From: JADKIH01 sp031385005
GTDB taxonomy: Bacteria; Bacteroidota; Bacteroidia; AKYH767-A; 2013-40CM-41-45
NCBI GenBank assembly: GCA_031385005.1
Contig: JANNBB010000034.1
Coordinates: 1-64,000, forward strand
Length of the DNA: 64,000 nucleotides
Direction of reading: 5' to 3'
Every line of letters starts with the position of its first letter. Position 1 is the stretch's first letter. The translations under genes and the position numbers were made by a program. This document shows positions 35,953 to 43,979 of the stretch, one piece after another. The notes under the pieces were generated by a model. The model saw only the letters and a program-made list of their open reading frames with translations, searched no databases and had not been told where the DNA came from.

Positions 35953-37116
35953 TTAATATTTTTTAAGTTCGGGCTGAACTTCATCAATCCATGCAATAAT
36001 ACCACCTTTTAAATTATAAACATTTACAAAACCGAACTGCTCCTGCAATTGTTTTATAACTTTGGCACTTCTTCCTCCCATCTTGCAATGAACGACGACT
36101 TTTTTGCTCCGGTCAATTTTTTCTATTGAATTTTCAATAGTTGCAAGCGGAATAAGTTCTCCTCCGATATTCGCAATTTCATATTCATGTGGTTCCCGGA
36201 CATCGATTAATTGAAAATCTTCGCCACTTTTTTGCCAGTTAAATAGTTCTTTGACAGAAATTTCATTTACAAGAGATTCATCGGCCAATTTCAAACCACA
36301 GAAAGCTTCATAATCAATCAATGAATGAATAGTCGAATTTATTCCGTTTAAAGGATTCGCCGGGTTTCTGCTGATATTGAATGTTCGTGTTTCGAATGAT
36401 AAAGCGTCGAAAGTAAAAAACCTTCCTGAAAGAGGTTCACCAATTCCCGTAATAACCTTAATCACTTCCAACCCTTGCAAACTTCCGATGATACCGGGAA
36501 GAACGCCTAATACTCCTGCTTCTGCGCAGTTAGGAACTAATCCGGGTGGTGGTGGTGTTGGATAGAGGTCACGATAGTTGGGGCCTAATTCCCCTTGAGC
36601 ATTTCTGTAATTAAACACAGCAACCTGTCCTTCAAATTGAAATATAGATGCATACACATTCGTTTTACCGGTTAAAACAGCTGCATCGTTGACGAGATAC
36701 CTTGTAGGAAAATTATCTGTACCATCTGCGACTACATCGTATTCAGAAAGTATTTCCAAAATATTGGAAGAAGTTATTCGGGTATTATAGGTTTTTATTT
36801 GAATGTATGGATTCAGTGATTCCAATCTTCTTTTTGCAGCGTCTACTTTGGGTTTTCCTACATCTTCAATACCGAATAATACCTGGCGATGTAGGTTACT
36901 GTCATCCACTACATCAAAATCGACAATACCCAAGGTTCCAACTCCGGCTGCTGCAAGGTAAAGTAAAAGTGGACTCCCAAGTCCACCGGAACCAACCACT
37001 AAAACTTTTGATGCCTTCAATTTACTTTGAGCTTCAATTCCGAAATCGGGAATGATGATATGCCGATTGTATCGTGCTAATTCATCTTTAGAAAATTGAA
37101 TGATTTGATTGGTCAT
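35953..37116 (-). CDS. moeB: E1-like adenylyltransferase with C-terminal rhodanese domain (MoeB/MoeZ type)
   Basis: 387 aa. The ThiF/MoeB domain (1-255) has the ATP loop GSGGLGS (42-48), RYNRH near residue 16 and DGTDNFPTRYL (131-141). The conserved Cys197 lies in PPPPGLVPNCAEAGVLG. The rhodanese domain (about 283-385) has active-site Cys344 (VVHCKMGGRS). It should adenylate the C-terminal glycine of the adjacent sulfur carrier and convert it to a thiocarboxylate, as MoeZ does for CysO and MoaD in Mycobacterium. The two CxxC zinc pairs of classical MoeB are missing: GPNYRDLY and NPANPLNG stand where they would be. It lies 14 bp after the carrier gene. Confidence 0.92.
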   Translation of the reverse strand: MTNQIIQFSKDELARYNRHIIIPDFGIEAQSKLKASKVLVVGSGGLGSPLLLYLAAAGVGTLGIVDFDVVDDSNLHRQVLFGIEDVGKPKVDAAKRRLESLNPYIQIKTYNTRITSSNILEILSEYDVVADGTDNFPTRYLVNDAAVLTGKTNVYASIFQFEGQVAVFNYRNAQGELGPNYRDLYPTPPPPGLVPNCAEAGVLGVLPGIIGSLQGLEVIKVITGIGEPLSGRFFTFDALSFETRTFNISRNPANPLNGINSTIHSLIDYEAFCGLKLADESLVNEISVKELFNWQKSGEDFQLIDVREPHEYEIANIGGELIPLATIENSIEKIDRSKKVVVHCKMGGRSAKVIKQLQEQFGFVNVYNLKGGIIAWIDEVQPELKKY

Positions 37117-37130
37117 AATACATAATTTAT

Positions 37131-37412
37131 TTATATTGATGTTCCCCCTGCTATTGCAGGAATAATGCTGATAATGGCATCTTTTTTTAAGACTGTTTGC
37201 TCTTGTTGAAGATTGCGAATATCGTCGTTTCCTACGAAAATATTTATAAAACTTCTTAAGTTCCCCTTTTCATCAAGCAAATGCTTTTTCAGGTCCGGGA
37301 AATTAAGCGTTAACTCATTCACTAAATCTTGTATAGTATTAGCGTTTAATTCCAATCTGCTATTGTTATTAGTGAATTTTCTGAGGGGAGTCGGAATAAT
37401 GATTGTTGGCAT
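37131..37412 (-). CDS. ThiS/MoaD/CysO-like sulfur-carrier protein with a Thr-Ser-Ile tail after Gly-Gly
   Basis: 93-aa ubiquitin-fold protein. Its start MPTIIIPTPLRKFTNNNSRL and its length are close to mycobacterial CysO. The carrier end is SIIPAIAGGTSI, so three residues follow the Gly-Gly that normally must be C-terminal. A JAMM protease gene lies 19 bp upstream in the operon and could remove the tail, as known for QbsE/QbsD-type carriers. After activation it would carry sulfur as a thiocarboxylate to the cysteine synthase. It could also serve as MoaD for molybdopterin synthase, since no other MoaD is seen here. Confidence 0.88.
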   Translation of the reverse strand: MPTIIIPTPLRKFTNNNSRLELNANTIQDLVNELTLNFPDLKKHLLDEKGNLRSFINIFVGNDDIRNLQQEQTVLKKDAIISIIPAIAGGTSI

Positions 37413-37431
37413 TTTATATCTTTTATTAAAA

Positions 37432-37851
37432 TTAATTATTAAAGTTTATTATTTCCTCTTCAAACTGTTCAAAATCGTTAAGACGCCACGATCGAATTAA
37501 ATCAACTTTAGCATTCAAAATAGAAACGATAACGTATGAGAAATAGGGTTGCGCCGCCAAACGATCTGTTTCGGAAGGGACAGGTGGATGATCGGGATGA
37601 GAATGATAAATTCCCAGAAGTGACAAATGTCTTTCATCCGCAAATTTTTCTGCATATAAATAATCGGCAGGACTTATGAGGAATCGTCTACGTTGATCCT
37701 CCATACTTATATTAACAACAGGGAGAACAACGTTTACAAATCTTTTTTCGATTTCTTCCATACCTAAAAGAAAACCGCAACATTCGTTGGGATAACTCTT
37801 TAAAGCATCTTCACTAATTCGGGAAATAGCGTGTGCAGTCAAGTTAATCAT
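37432..37851 (-). CDS. JAMM/Mov34 metalloprotease (Mec-like)
   Basis: 139 aa with a complete JAMM zinc site: E23 (YPNECCGFLLG), H83-x-H85-P (IYHSHPDHPP), S93 and D96 (VPSETD). In Mycobacterium the homologue Mec releases cysteine from the CysO-Cys adduct made by CysM. Here it could also trim the TSI tail of the carrier. Its ATG overlaps the cysM stop by 4 bases (ATGA), so the two are translationally coupled. Family assignment is firm; the exact cleavage event is inferred from context. Confidence 0.92.
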   Translation of the reverse strand: MINLTAHAISRISEDALKSYPNECCGFLLGMEEIEKRFVNVVLPVVNISMEDQRRRFLISPADYLYAEKFADERHLSLLGIYHSHPDHPPVPSETDRLAAQPYFSYVIVSILNAKVDLIRSWRLNDFEQFEEEIINFNN

Positions 37852-38786
37852 AGTCCGAGTTTTTTAATTACTTCACCATACTTAGCAGCATTGTCGGGAA
37901 GAATGGTTACAACAATATAGTTTGAATTATTTTTTGCTAATTTGAATGCCCCGGTAAGGTTTGCCGCAGATGAAGGGCTAAGTAAAATTCCATCTTGCCT
38001 ATATATTTGAATCAATGTTTCATAAGCTTCCTCAGTGGTTACTTCAGCATTTTCATCTGCCAATGAAGCATCGTAAATACCTGGAACAACGGCAGTATCG
38101 AGATGTTTCCAACCCTCCATACCATGAAGAGCGGAATCCGGGTGAAGGGCAACTAAATGAATGTTTGCATTTTCATCTTTTAACCTTCTGCCGGTACCGA
38201 TGAATGTCCCTGTAGTTCCCAATCCGGCCACAAAATGAGTGATCTCAGGAACACATTTTAAAATCTCCAAAGCTGTTGAATCATAATGTGCCTTCCAATT
38301 GTTAGGATTTTTATATTGATCCGCATAGAAATATTTATCAGAATACTTGAAAGACAATTCCAATGCAACCGATTGTGCGCCATCGGTACCTTCTAGAGGA
38401 GAGGTAAAAATTATTTCAACACCCAGGTTTTCCAGTATTCTTTTTCTTTCTATGGAGGCATTTTCAGGCAAACACAGGGTGACTTGAATTCCGAGTTGAT
38501 GACAAATTTCCGCATATGCAATTCCGGTATTACCGCTTGTTGCATCTAACAATCGAATTTCTTTGTTTAATTTTCCTTCGCGGATAGCACCTAATATAAT
38601 TCCATAGGCAGCACGTGCTTTGACGCTTCCGGAAAGCTGCATCCACTCCAATTTGGCTAACACTGCTACATGCTTATCGCTCCAATGCTGAAACAATTGC
38701 ATAGATGTATTCCCAATTTGGTTTCCCAAATTAATGGCATCCCGGAGTAACACAGAATCGATGTTATTTGATTTTAGCTCTATCAT
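37848..38786 (-). CDS. cysM: PLP-dependent cysteine synthase (CysM/OASS family)
   Basis: 312-aa fold-type II PLP enzyme. The Schiff-base lysine is K56 in LSGSVKARAAY, the substrate loop TSGNTG is near residue 85, and the phosphate loop GLGTTGT follows. SVKARAA (rather than SVKDRIA) is typical of CysM-type enzymes that use alternative sulfur donors. Together with the carrier, JAMM protease and E1-like genes this indicates synthesis of cysteine from O-phosphoserine or O-acetylserine and a carrier thiocarboxylate. The first gene of the operon, it starts only 8 nt after an intrinsic terminator, so it can be transcribed only by readthrough. Confidence 0.93.
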   Translation of the reverse strand: MIELKSNNIDSVLLRDAINLGNQIGNTSMQLFQHWSDKHVAVLAKLEWMQLSGSVKARAAYGIILGAIREGKLNKEIRLLDATSGNTGIAYAEICHQLGIQVTLCLPENASIERKRILENLGVEIIFTSPLEGTDGAQSVALELSFKYSDKYFYADQYKNPNNWKAHYDSTALEILKCVPEITHFVAGLGTTGTFIGTGRRLKDENANIHLVALHPDSALHGMEGWKHLDTAVVPGIYDASLADENAEVTTEEAYETLIQIYRQDGILLSPSSAANLTGAFKLAKNNSNYIVVTILPDNAAKYGEVIKKLGL

Positions 38787-38793
38787 TTTCTAC

Positions 38794-38825
38794 AAAAAAA
38801 AAGCTCCACATTTCGGTGGAGCTTT
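38794..38825 (-). terminator. Intrinsic terminator (attenuator) directly in front of cysM
   Basis: On the minus strand the arms AAAGCTCCAC (38825-38816) and GTGGAGCTTT (38809-38800), with a 6-nt loop, run into a stretch of nine T ending at 38794. The cysM ATG is at 38786. There is no room for a promoter between the T run and cysM, so expression requires antitermination. It lies 24 bp after the stop of the Cys-codon leader ORF. Confidence 0.85.
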
Positions 38826-38849
38826 CTTCAAGGTTATGCTTTTTAATTT

Positions 38850-38939
38850 TTATGCACAATAATCATTGTCCACCACAATGATAAATCCTGTGGTTTGACA
38901 ACATGATGTACTTAGAATATTTTCTCTTATTAGTTTCAT
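38850..38939 (-). CDS. 29-codon leader peptide with Cys-Cys and Cys codons, upstream of cysM
   Basis: ATG at 38939, TAA at 38852-38850. The peptide starts MKLIRENILSTSCC and ends VVDNDYCA. The Cys codons are 13, 14 and 28, all TGT; three in 29 codons is far above average. A Bacteroidetes promoter lies just upstream and a terminator just downstream. The layout matches amino-acid attenuators: stalling for lack of Cys-tRNA would alter leader folding and let polymerase reach cysM. Within the ORF an 8-bp hairpin (ATCATTGT / ACAATGAT) presents GGTGG in its loop, able to pair with the terminator's TCCACC. A bioactive small peptide is an alternative. The frame is seen directly; translation and regulation are inferred. 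Confidence 0.65.
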   Translation of the reverse strand: MKLIRENILSTSCCQTTGFIIVVDNDYCA

Positions 38940-38955
38940 TTCATTTAATTATATG

Positions 38956-38985
38956 CAATGTAAGTAAAATCTAATCCGTTGTCAA
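38956..38985 (-). promoter_or_regulatory. Promoter of the cysM leader and operon
   Basis: On the minus strand TTG (38985-38983) is followed after 20 nt by TACATTG (38962-38956), close to the Bacteroidetes -33 TTTG and -7 TAnnTTTG consensus. Transcription would start near 38950, just before the leader ATG at 38939, giving a leader RNA of about 160 nt before cysM. Confidence 0.55.
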
Positions 38986-39120
38986 GTTAATATTTAAAAT
39001 AATTTCAATTGGGGGATTAATTAAACATTACTTATTCATCAAAATCTTTAAAATAATTGAAATTGATCCCCAAGAGTGGTAGATGTTTTCTAACTTTACC
39101 AAGATCGTGATTCAACTTGT

Positions 39121-40155
39121 ATGAAGAATTCTTACGTTTACCGTAATCCCAAGTATTTTCTTAGTTTGTTACCCGGAATCGCTGTTATTTACGGTAATAT
39201 TATAGGTGGTTGGTGGGGGCTTTCAAACCTGGTCTTTTCACTTGGCATTTTGGCATTAGTAGAATGGTTTACACCCGTAGATAAGAGTAATGAAAACACT
39301 TCTGAATCACTCATTCCTGATCTGGTATTAATCCTGCACGTATGCATTCAAATACTTGCACTATCCACTTTTTTCTATTCGATACATCAAAATAAATTTT
39401 CTTTCTGGCAATTACACTGGGCAGCGGTGAGCGTAGGGATTCACAGTGGCTCCTCCTCTATCGTCATTGCACATGAAATGATACACAGGAAAAATAAAAT
39501 CTGGCGATGGTTAGGGAAATTTTTACTATTCACCGCAGGAAATGTATATTTCTTTGTTGAACATCTTCGTGTGCATCACAAATGGGTAGGAACTGAGAAG
39601 GATCCGGCAAGCGCATATTACAATGAATCACTTTATCGTTTTTATTTACGAACTACCTACGGACAATTTACAAATGCCTTATCTATGGAATCAGAACGAT
39701 TAAAATCTGAAAATCGTTTTCCTTATAGCATGAGAAATTATGTAGTTCAAAATTTATTATTATTAACAGTCTTAATTATTGCTCTGTACTATTTCATAGG
39801 CACTGCTGCAGTCATTGCATTTATATTTCAGGCAATCATCGCTAATTTCCTTTTAGAATATACGAACTACATTGAACATTACGGACTACGCAGAAATGAA
39901 AATGAGCGGGTGAATGAAAAACATTCCTGGCAGAGTGACAAAGTAATATCGAGATTTTTTCTCATTGACCTCAGTCGCCATAGCGATCATCACTACTATG
40001 CATCCAAACCTTTTCATCAACTAAATTCACTTCCCGGAAGTCCCGTTCTGCCTACCGGATACGTTACCAGTATTTATCTGGCATTGATTCCACCACTCTG
40101 GTATAAAGTGGTGAACAAAAGAATTAAAGAATTCAATTCAAGTCAATCGCTTTAA
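39121..40155 (+). CDS. AlkB-type membrane di-iron alkane monooxygenase / fatty-acid hydroxylase family protein
   Basis: 344-aa integral membrane protein with the histidine boxes of the alkane hydroxylase family: HEMIH (118-122), EHLRVHH (147-153), NYIEHYGLRR (249-258) and RHSDHH (286-291). NYIEHYGL and RHSDHH are specific to AlkB-like rather than ordinary desaturases. Six membrane helices fit the family, though 344 aa is shorter than Pseudomonas AlkB (about 400). It would hydroxylate terminal carbons of alkanes or fatty acyl chains using O2 and rubredoxin. No rubredoxin gene is adjacent. It is divergent from the cysM leader. Confidence 0.88.
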   Translation: MKNSYVYRNPKYFLSLLPGIAVIYGNIIGGWWGLSNLVFSLGILALVEWFTPVDKSNENTSESLIPDLVLILHVCIQILALSTFFYSIHQNKFSFWQLHWAAVSVGIHSGSSSIVIAHEMIHRKNKIWRWLGKFLLFTAGNVYFFVEHLRVHHKWVGTEKDPASAYYNESLYRFYLRTTYGQFTNALSMESERLKSENRFPYSMRNYVVQNLLLLTVLIIALYYFIGTAAVIAFIFQAIIANFLLEYTNYIEHYGLRRNENERVNEKHSWQSDKVISRFFLIDLSRHSDHHYYASKPFHQLNSLPGSPVLPTGYVTSIYLALIPPLWYKVVNKRIKEFNSSQSL

Positions 40156-40214
40156 TAAAGCAAATTATTCAGATGTAATTACAAGTATCGTTAACACAAG
40201 CAAACAATAGTTAA

Positions 40215-41735
40215 TCACTTCTTTGTCCTGTATAAATAACTTGTAAAATTTGCATTGTGCTTATTTAAAAAATGCATCACTCTGTCGATAAAACCGGGTT
40301 CAATCGTAGCTTCATAGGTTAAATCAGGAAATAATCTTTTCATGTTTTGAATACGCGCATCCATATTTTCGGGCTGATTGAAAACAATGTAATTAGGAAT
40401 TAACTCCGGTGGTGAATTTCGAATACGTACTGCCATAGAATCAACAGTAAAAACGGAGGTGACGAAATAATCGCTTTTCCATTGTTTAAGGTAAAAATGC
40501 GGAATTACCGTATAATAGCTATGGTTAGATTCTTCCACCATAACATTGTTTACGTCCGGTTTTTTCGAAAGATAAACCATAGACTCCACTCTATTTCGAT
40601 GTGAATAGGCGGCTGAAACAAAAATCAAGGGAATAGTATTTAATGAAAAGAAAACGATCCAACATGTACGATAAAATTTAGCATGTCGATCCAAAAATTT
40701 AGTCTCAACCATGAAATTACACCAACCTATGCAACCAAGTATTACTATAAACGGAATAGCAGGAAGAATGAAACGTTCTTGTTTATTGGGGAAGGAAGAA
40801 TGAAAAATAAAAAACAAAAATGCAGGAAGGAATAAAAGTAAATGCTTTTTCCAGCTTCTCAAAAATCCGAAGATAATTAATAAGCTGATGGGCGGAACGA
40901 GTATCCCTCCGATTAGCAAGGTATACGTGTACCAAGGCAAGTTTGGATATTCCTTTGAATTTTCTAGATTGTAACGAACATATTCCATCAATTCGACAAA
41001 TGGTTTTTTCCAAATCAACATATCTGTCGTGGACTGAATGAGAATCAAACCGGCTAAAAATCCTAAACATACCCAAATTGTTTCGCGCCATTTTTTCAGA
41101 ATTAAGAGCGCCAATCCAAAACCACCTATGAAAATGGATGTCTGAAATCGTGTACTGAATGCAATGCTGAACATGATTCCTGCTAAAACAAAAGGCCATA
41201 TTTTATTCTTGTTCTCCTCTTTTATGACAATCCAGGTCGCTATTATTAAAGCGGGTATGCAAGCGAATTCAACAAGGTTTCGAACGCTCATCATAGGCAT
41301 AAAAAACAAGCAGGCAAGTAACAAACCGGCCATCCTTGCTGCTTGAATTCCACTTTTACGTTCTGCGATATTAAAACCCAGATAAACAATGATCATGGAC
41401 CAACATGCATGAAAAAACCGCACGATGTACATCTTACTTTGCGGGTCGTCCATCCCTAAAAACTGCAATACACTAAATAGAATGTAATGTAATCCGGGAT
41501 ACAATAAACTATGTCCTGACGGCTTGTCCAAATTAGAAGAAGTAGGCAACCAATTATTATAATCTTTATTGTCAACCCAGCTTTGAGCAATTTCAATGAC
41601 AATAAAATGATCGTCGTGCATTCCATAACCTTTAGAAAATATAACAGCAATAAGGCGGAAAATTGCCGCAATAAACAAAATAATTACCAAGGGCTTTTCT
41701 TCCCAATATTTTTCAATAGTCTTCAAATGATTCAC
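40215..41735 (-). CDS. GT-C type membrane glycosyltransferase-like protein (GT39/ArnT-like)
   Basis: 506 aa with about ten to eleven membrane segments. The first loop carries the acidic pair typical of GT-C enzymes (GYGMHDDHFIVIEIAQSW), which binds the polyprenyl-phosphate sugar donor. The last 90 residues are soluble. The acceptor is unknown; lipid A, a cell-surface glycan or glycoprotein are possible. It stands alone, convergent with the AlkB-type gene and separated from the kinase gene by 162 bp. Confidence 0.75.
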   Translation of the reverse strand: MNHLKTIEKYWEEKPLVIILFIAAIFRLIAVIFSKGYGMHDDHFIVIEIAQSWVDNKDYNNWLPTSSNLDKPSGHSLLYPGLHYILFSVLQFLGMDDPQSKMYIVRFFHACWSMIIVYLGFNIAERKSGIQAARMAGLLLACLFFMPMMSVRNLVEFACIPALIIATWIVIKEENKNKIWPFVLAGIMFSIAFSTRFQTSIFIGGFGLALLILKKWRETIWVCLGFLAGLILIQSTTDMLIWKKPFVELMEYVRYNLENSKEYPNLPWYTYTLLIGGILVPPISLLIIFGFLRSWKKHLLLFLPAFLFFIFHSSFPNKQERFILPAIPFIVILGCIGWCNFMVETKFLDRHAKFYRTCWIVFFSLNTIPLIFVSAAYSHRNRVESMVYLSKKPDVNNVMVEESNHSYYTVIPHFYLKQWKSDYFVTSVFTVDSMAVRIRNSPPELIPNYIVFNQPENMDARIQNMKRLFPDLTYEATIEPGFIDRVMHFLNKHNANFTSYLYRTKK

Positions 41736-41897
41736 GATTTATTATTCAACAAAGATGCTAAGAAAAATGAAATTAAAAATTTAGTGAGGAGAATACTTAA
41801 AAAAATAACTGAATGTCGAAAATAGCTTAAACTATATTACCCAATAAACATCCAAGGCAATGCGAAAAATAATTATTGAAAAAGTTAAAATATTGAG

Positions 41898-43979
41898 CTA
41901 AACAGCCAATTCATTTAACACCTTATTAATTTTCTTAAACAGGGTTTCCGGCTCAAATGGTTTGGAGATATATTCATTCATGCCATCCTGAAAACAAGAT
42001 TCAATCTCCTTAACGGATGCATGGGCAGTCATTGCAATTATTGGAATATAGCGCAAAGATTCTTCCAATTCATTACGAATAATTTTTGTGGCCGTATGTC
42101 CATCCATTTCCGGCATTTGAATATCCATTAATACCAAATCATATTTATTCGTTTTCAATTTTTCGATTGCTACTTTACCATTTTCTGCAACATCCGTAAT
42201 AATGGATGCACTCCAATCTTGTAAAGTATCAATAGCGACCATTTGATTAAAAGGATTATCTTCAACTATCAATATGCGCATTCCTTCACGCGCCACATGC
42301 AGCTCTGTAATTTCCCCTTTCGTTTTAGAATCCTTTGCCTTCTCATTATAAGGAAATAGTAAAGTAAAATAGAATTGAGAACCTTTCCCGACTTCAGATT
42401 GCAAGTGAATTTCGCCACCCTGAATTTCCACAAGTTTTCTAGTGATTGCCAGTCCTAATCCCGTCCCGCCGTGAATTCGCGTAAACGAACTGTTAACCTG
42501 TACGAAAGGTTGAAATACTTCTTCCTGCTTTTCTTTTGGAATACCTGCACCTGTATCTGAAACAGTAAATTTTACCACTGCTGAATTTGGATTTAATGTA
42601 ATTAATTTGGCCTCTACATTAACTTCTCCGGTTGTAGTAAATTTGATACTGTTTGAAATGAGGTTTAACAGTGCTTGTCCGAGTTTCTCCGGATGGCCAA
42701 TAACTGCATCCGGCACTTCCGAACCAATTTTTGTTAATAGTTTTAATCCCTTTTCAGTAGCAGTAAGTTCGAGTGATCGCGCCGAATCTTCGATGACTTG
42801 TTTGATATTGAATTCAGTTGTACGTTTGTCAAAATTGCCGGATTCGATTTGAGTAAAATCAAGAATATTATCTACCAACTGAAATAAATTAGACGAATTC
42901 AGATTGATTGTCTGAATGTACTCGAGCTCTTTGCCGCGTAACACACCTTTTTTTAACAACAAGCCGGAGAGACCAATTATGGCATTCAAAGGTGTGCGGA
43001 TTTCGTGACTCATATTGGCTAAAAACTCTTCCTTCATCTGACCACTTCGTTCTGCAATTTCTTTTTCCTTTTGAAGGAGTAAATTTTTGTGGTAAAGCTC
43101 TTCTGCTAACTTTGATTCAGTAATATTCCTGGCAGTTGCATAAAGCAAACCTGATTCAGGTTCGGGCTTTACATTCCAACTCAACCATATATAGTTACCA
43201 TTAATTTGCCTGTACCTGTTTTCAAATTGAATGGTTAATTCTCCTCTAGACAATTTCTCAACTTCTTTTAATGTTACTTCGACATCATCGGGATGAACGA
43301 ACTCCAAAAATGGTTTTCCCAATAATTCTTTCTCATTGTATCCGAGAACAGAAGAAAATGTAGAACTTATTTTTAAGAAGAAACCATTTACGTTTGCAAT
43401 ACACATAAAATCAAGCGTGAGATCAAAAAAACGTTGAAGAGTTTCTTTTGATTTTCTTAATTCATCGTTCTGTTTACGCATCAGGAGATGAGTAACAACT
43501 TCTTTCGCCAGCAACTCCAACGATTCTTTTTGTTCATCATCCAATATTCTTGGCTGTCTGTCGATGACACATAAAGTTCCCAATCGAAAACCATTTGGAT
43601 CCTTTAATGGAGCACCGGCATAAAAGCGAATTCCATTCTTCGCTGTAACTAATGGGTTTTCGGCAAAGTCACTATTTTTAGTCGTATCAGGAACTTCATA
43701 AATAGATTCCTGCATGATGGTAAACTGACAGATAGACATTTCACGAGGTAGTTCCTTTACTTCAAAACCTACCCTGGATTTAAACCATTGTCTCTTGTCG
43801 TCTATCAGACTTATTAATGCAATTGGAGTTCGACAGATGCGTGAAGCAAGAAGAGTAATTGAATCGAGGTCCTCATCCGGAAATGTATCCAATATGTTGT
43901 AACTCGATAAAGCCTGCAATCGTTCTATCTCGTTCTCAGGAACAGGAAATTTTTTTTTATCAGAAAAATCATTTTTCAT
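41898..43979 (-). CDS. Hybrid sensor histidine kinase (GAF-PAS-HisKA-HATPase-REC)
   Basis: 693 aa without membrane segments, so cytoplasmic. An N-terminal GAF domain (about 25-168; LDSITLLASRICRTPIALIS, GTLCVIDRQPR) is followed by a PAS domain (about 180-292), a dimerisation domain with phospho-His325 (NMSHEIRTPLN), an ATPase domain with N, G1 and G2 boxes (NLISNSIKFT, DTGAGIP, GGTGLGLAI), and a receiver domain with phospho-Asp619 (LVLMDIQMPEMDG). The start ERLQALSSYNILDTFPDEDLD is common in GAF-containing kinases. No output regulator is adjacent, so the phosphorelay partner is unknown. Confidence 0.93.
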   Translation of the reverse strand: MKNDFSDKKKFPVPENEIERLQALSSYNILDTFPDEDLDSITLLASRICRTPIALISLIDDKRQWFKSRVGFEVKELPREMSICQFTIMQESIYEVPDTTKNSDFAENPLVTAKNGIRFYAGAPLKDPNGFRLGTLCVIDRQPRILDDEQKESLELLAKEVVTHLLMRKQNDELRKSKETLQRFFDLTLDFMCIANVNGFFLKISSTFSSVLGYNEKELLGKPFLEFVHPDDVEVTLKEVEKLSRGELTIQFENRYRQINGNYIWLSWNVKPEPESGLLYATARNITESKLAEELYHKNLLLQKEKEIAERSGQMKEEFLANMSHEIRTPLNAIIGLSGLLLKKGVLRGKELEYIQTINLNSSNLFQLVDNILDFTQIESGNFDKRTTEFNIKQVIEDSARSLELTATEKGLKLLTKIGSEVPDAVIGHPEKLGQALLNLISNSIKFTTTGEVNVEAKLITLNPNSAVVKFTVSDTGAGIPKEKQEEVFQPFVQVNSSFTRIHGGTGLGLAITRKLVEIQGGEIHLQSEVGKGSQFYFTLLFPYNEKAKDSKTKGEITELHVAREGMRILIVEDNPFNQMVAIDTLQDWSASIITDVAENGKVAIEKLKTNKYDLVLMDIQMPEMDGHTATKIIRNELEESLRYIPIIAMTAHASVKEIESCFQDGMNEYISKPFEPETLFKKINKVLNELAV

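Noticed and set aside
38850..38939. Leader ORF as a RiPP or bacteriocin precursor
   Set aside because: No modification enzyme, protease-transporter or immunity gene is nearby; the promoter-ORF-terminator-cysM order fits attenuation better, though the peptide alternative is not excluded.
34907..39120. Thiamine or plain molybdopterin locus as explanation for the MoeB- and ThiS-like genes
   Set aside because: The operon also holds cysM and a JAMM protease and no thi or moa genes; the cysteine route explains all members better.
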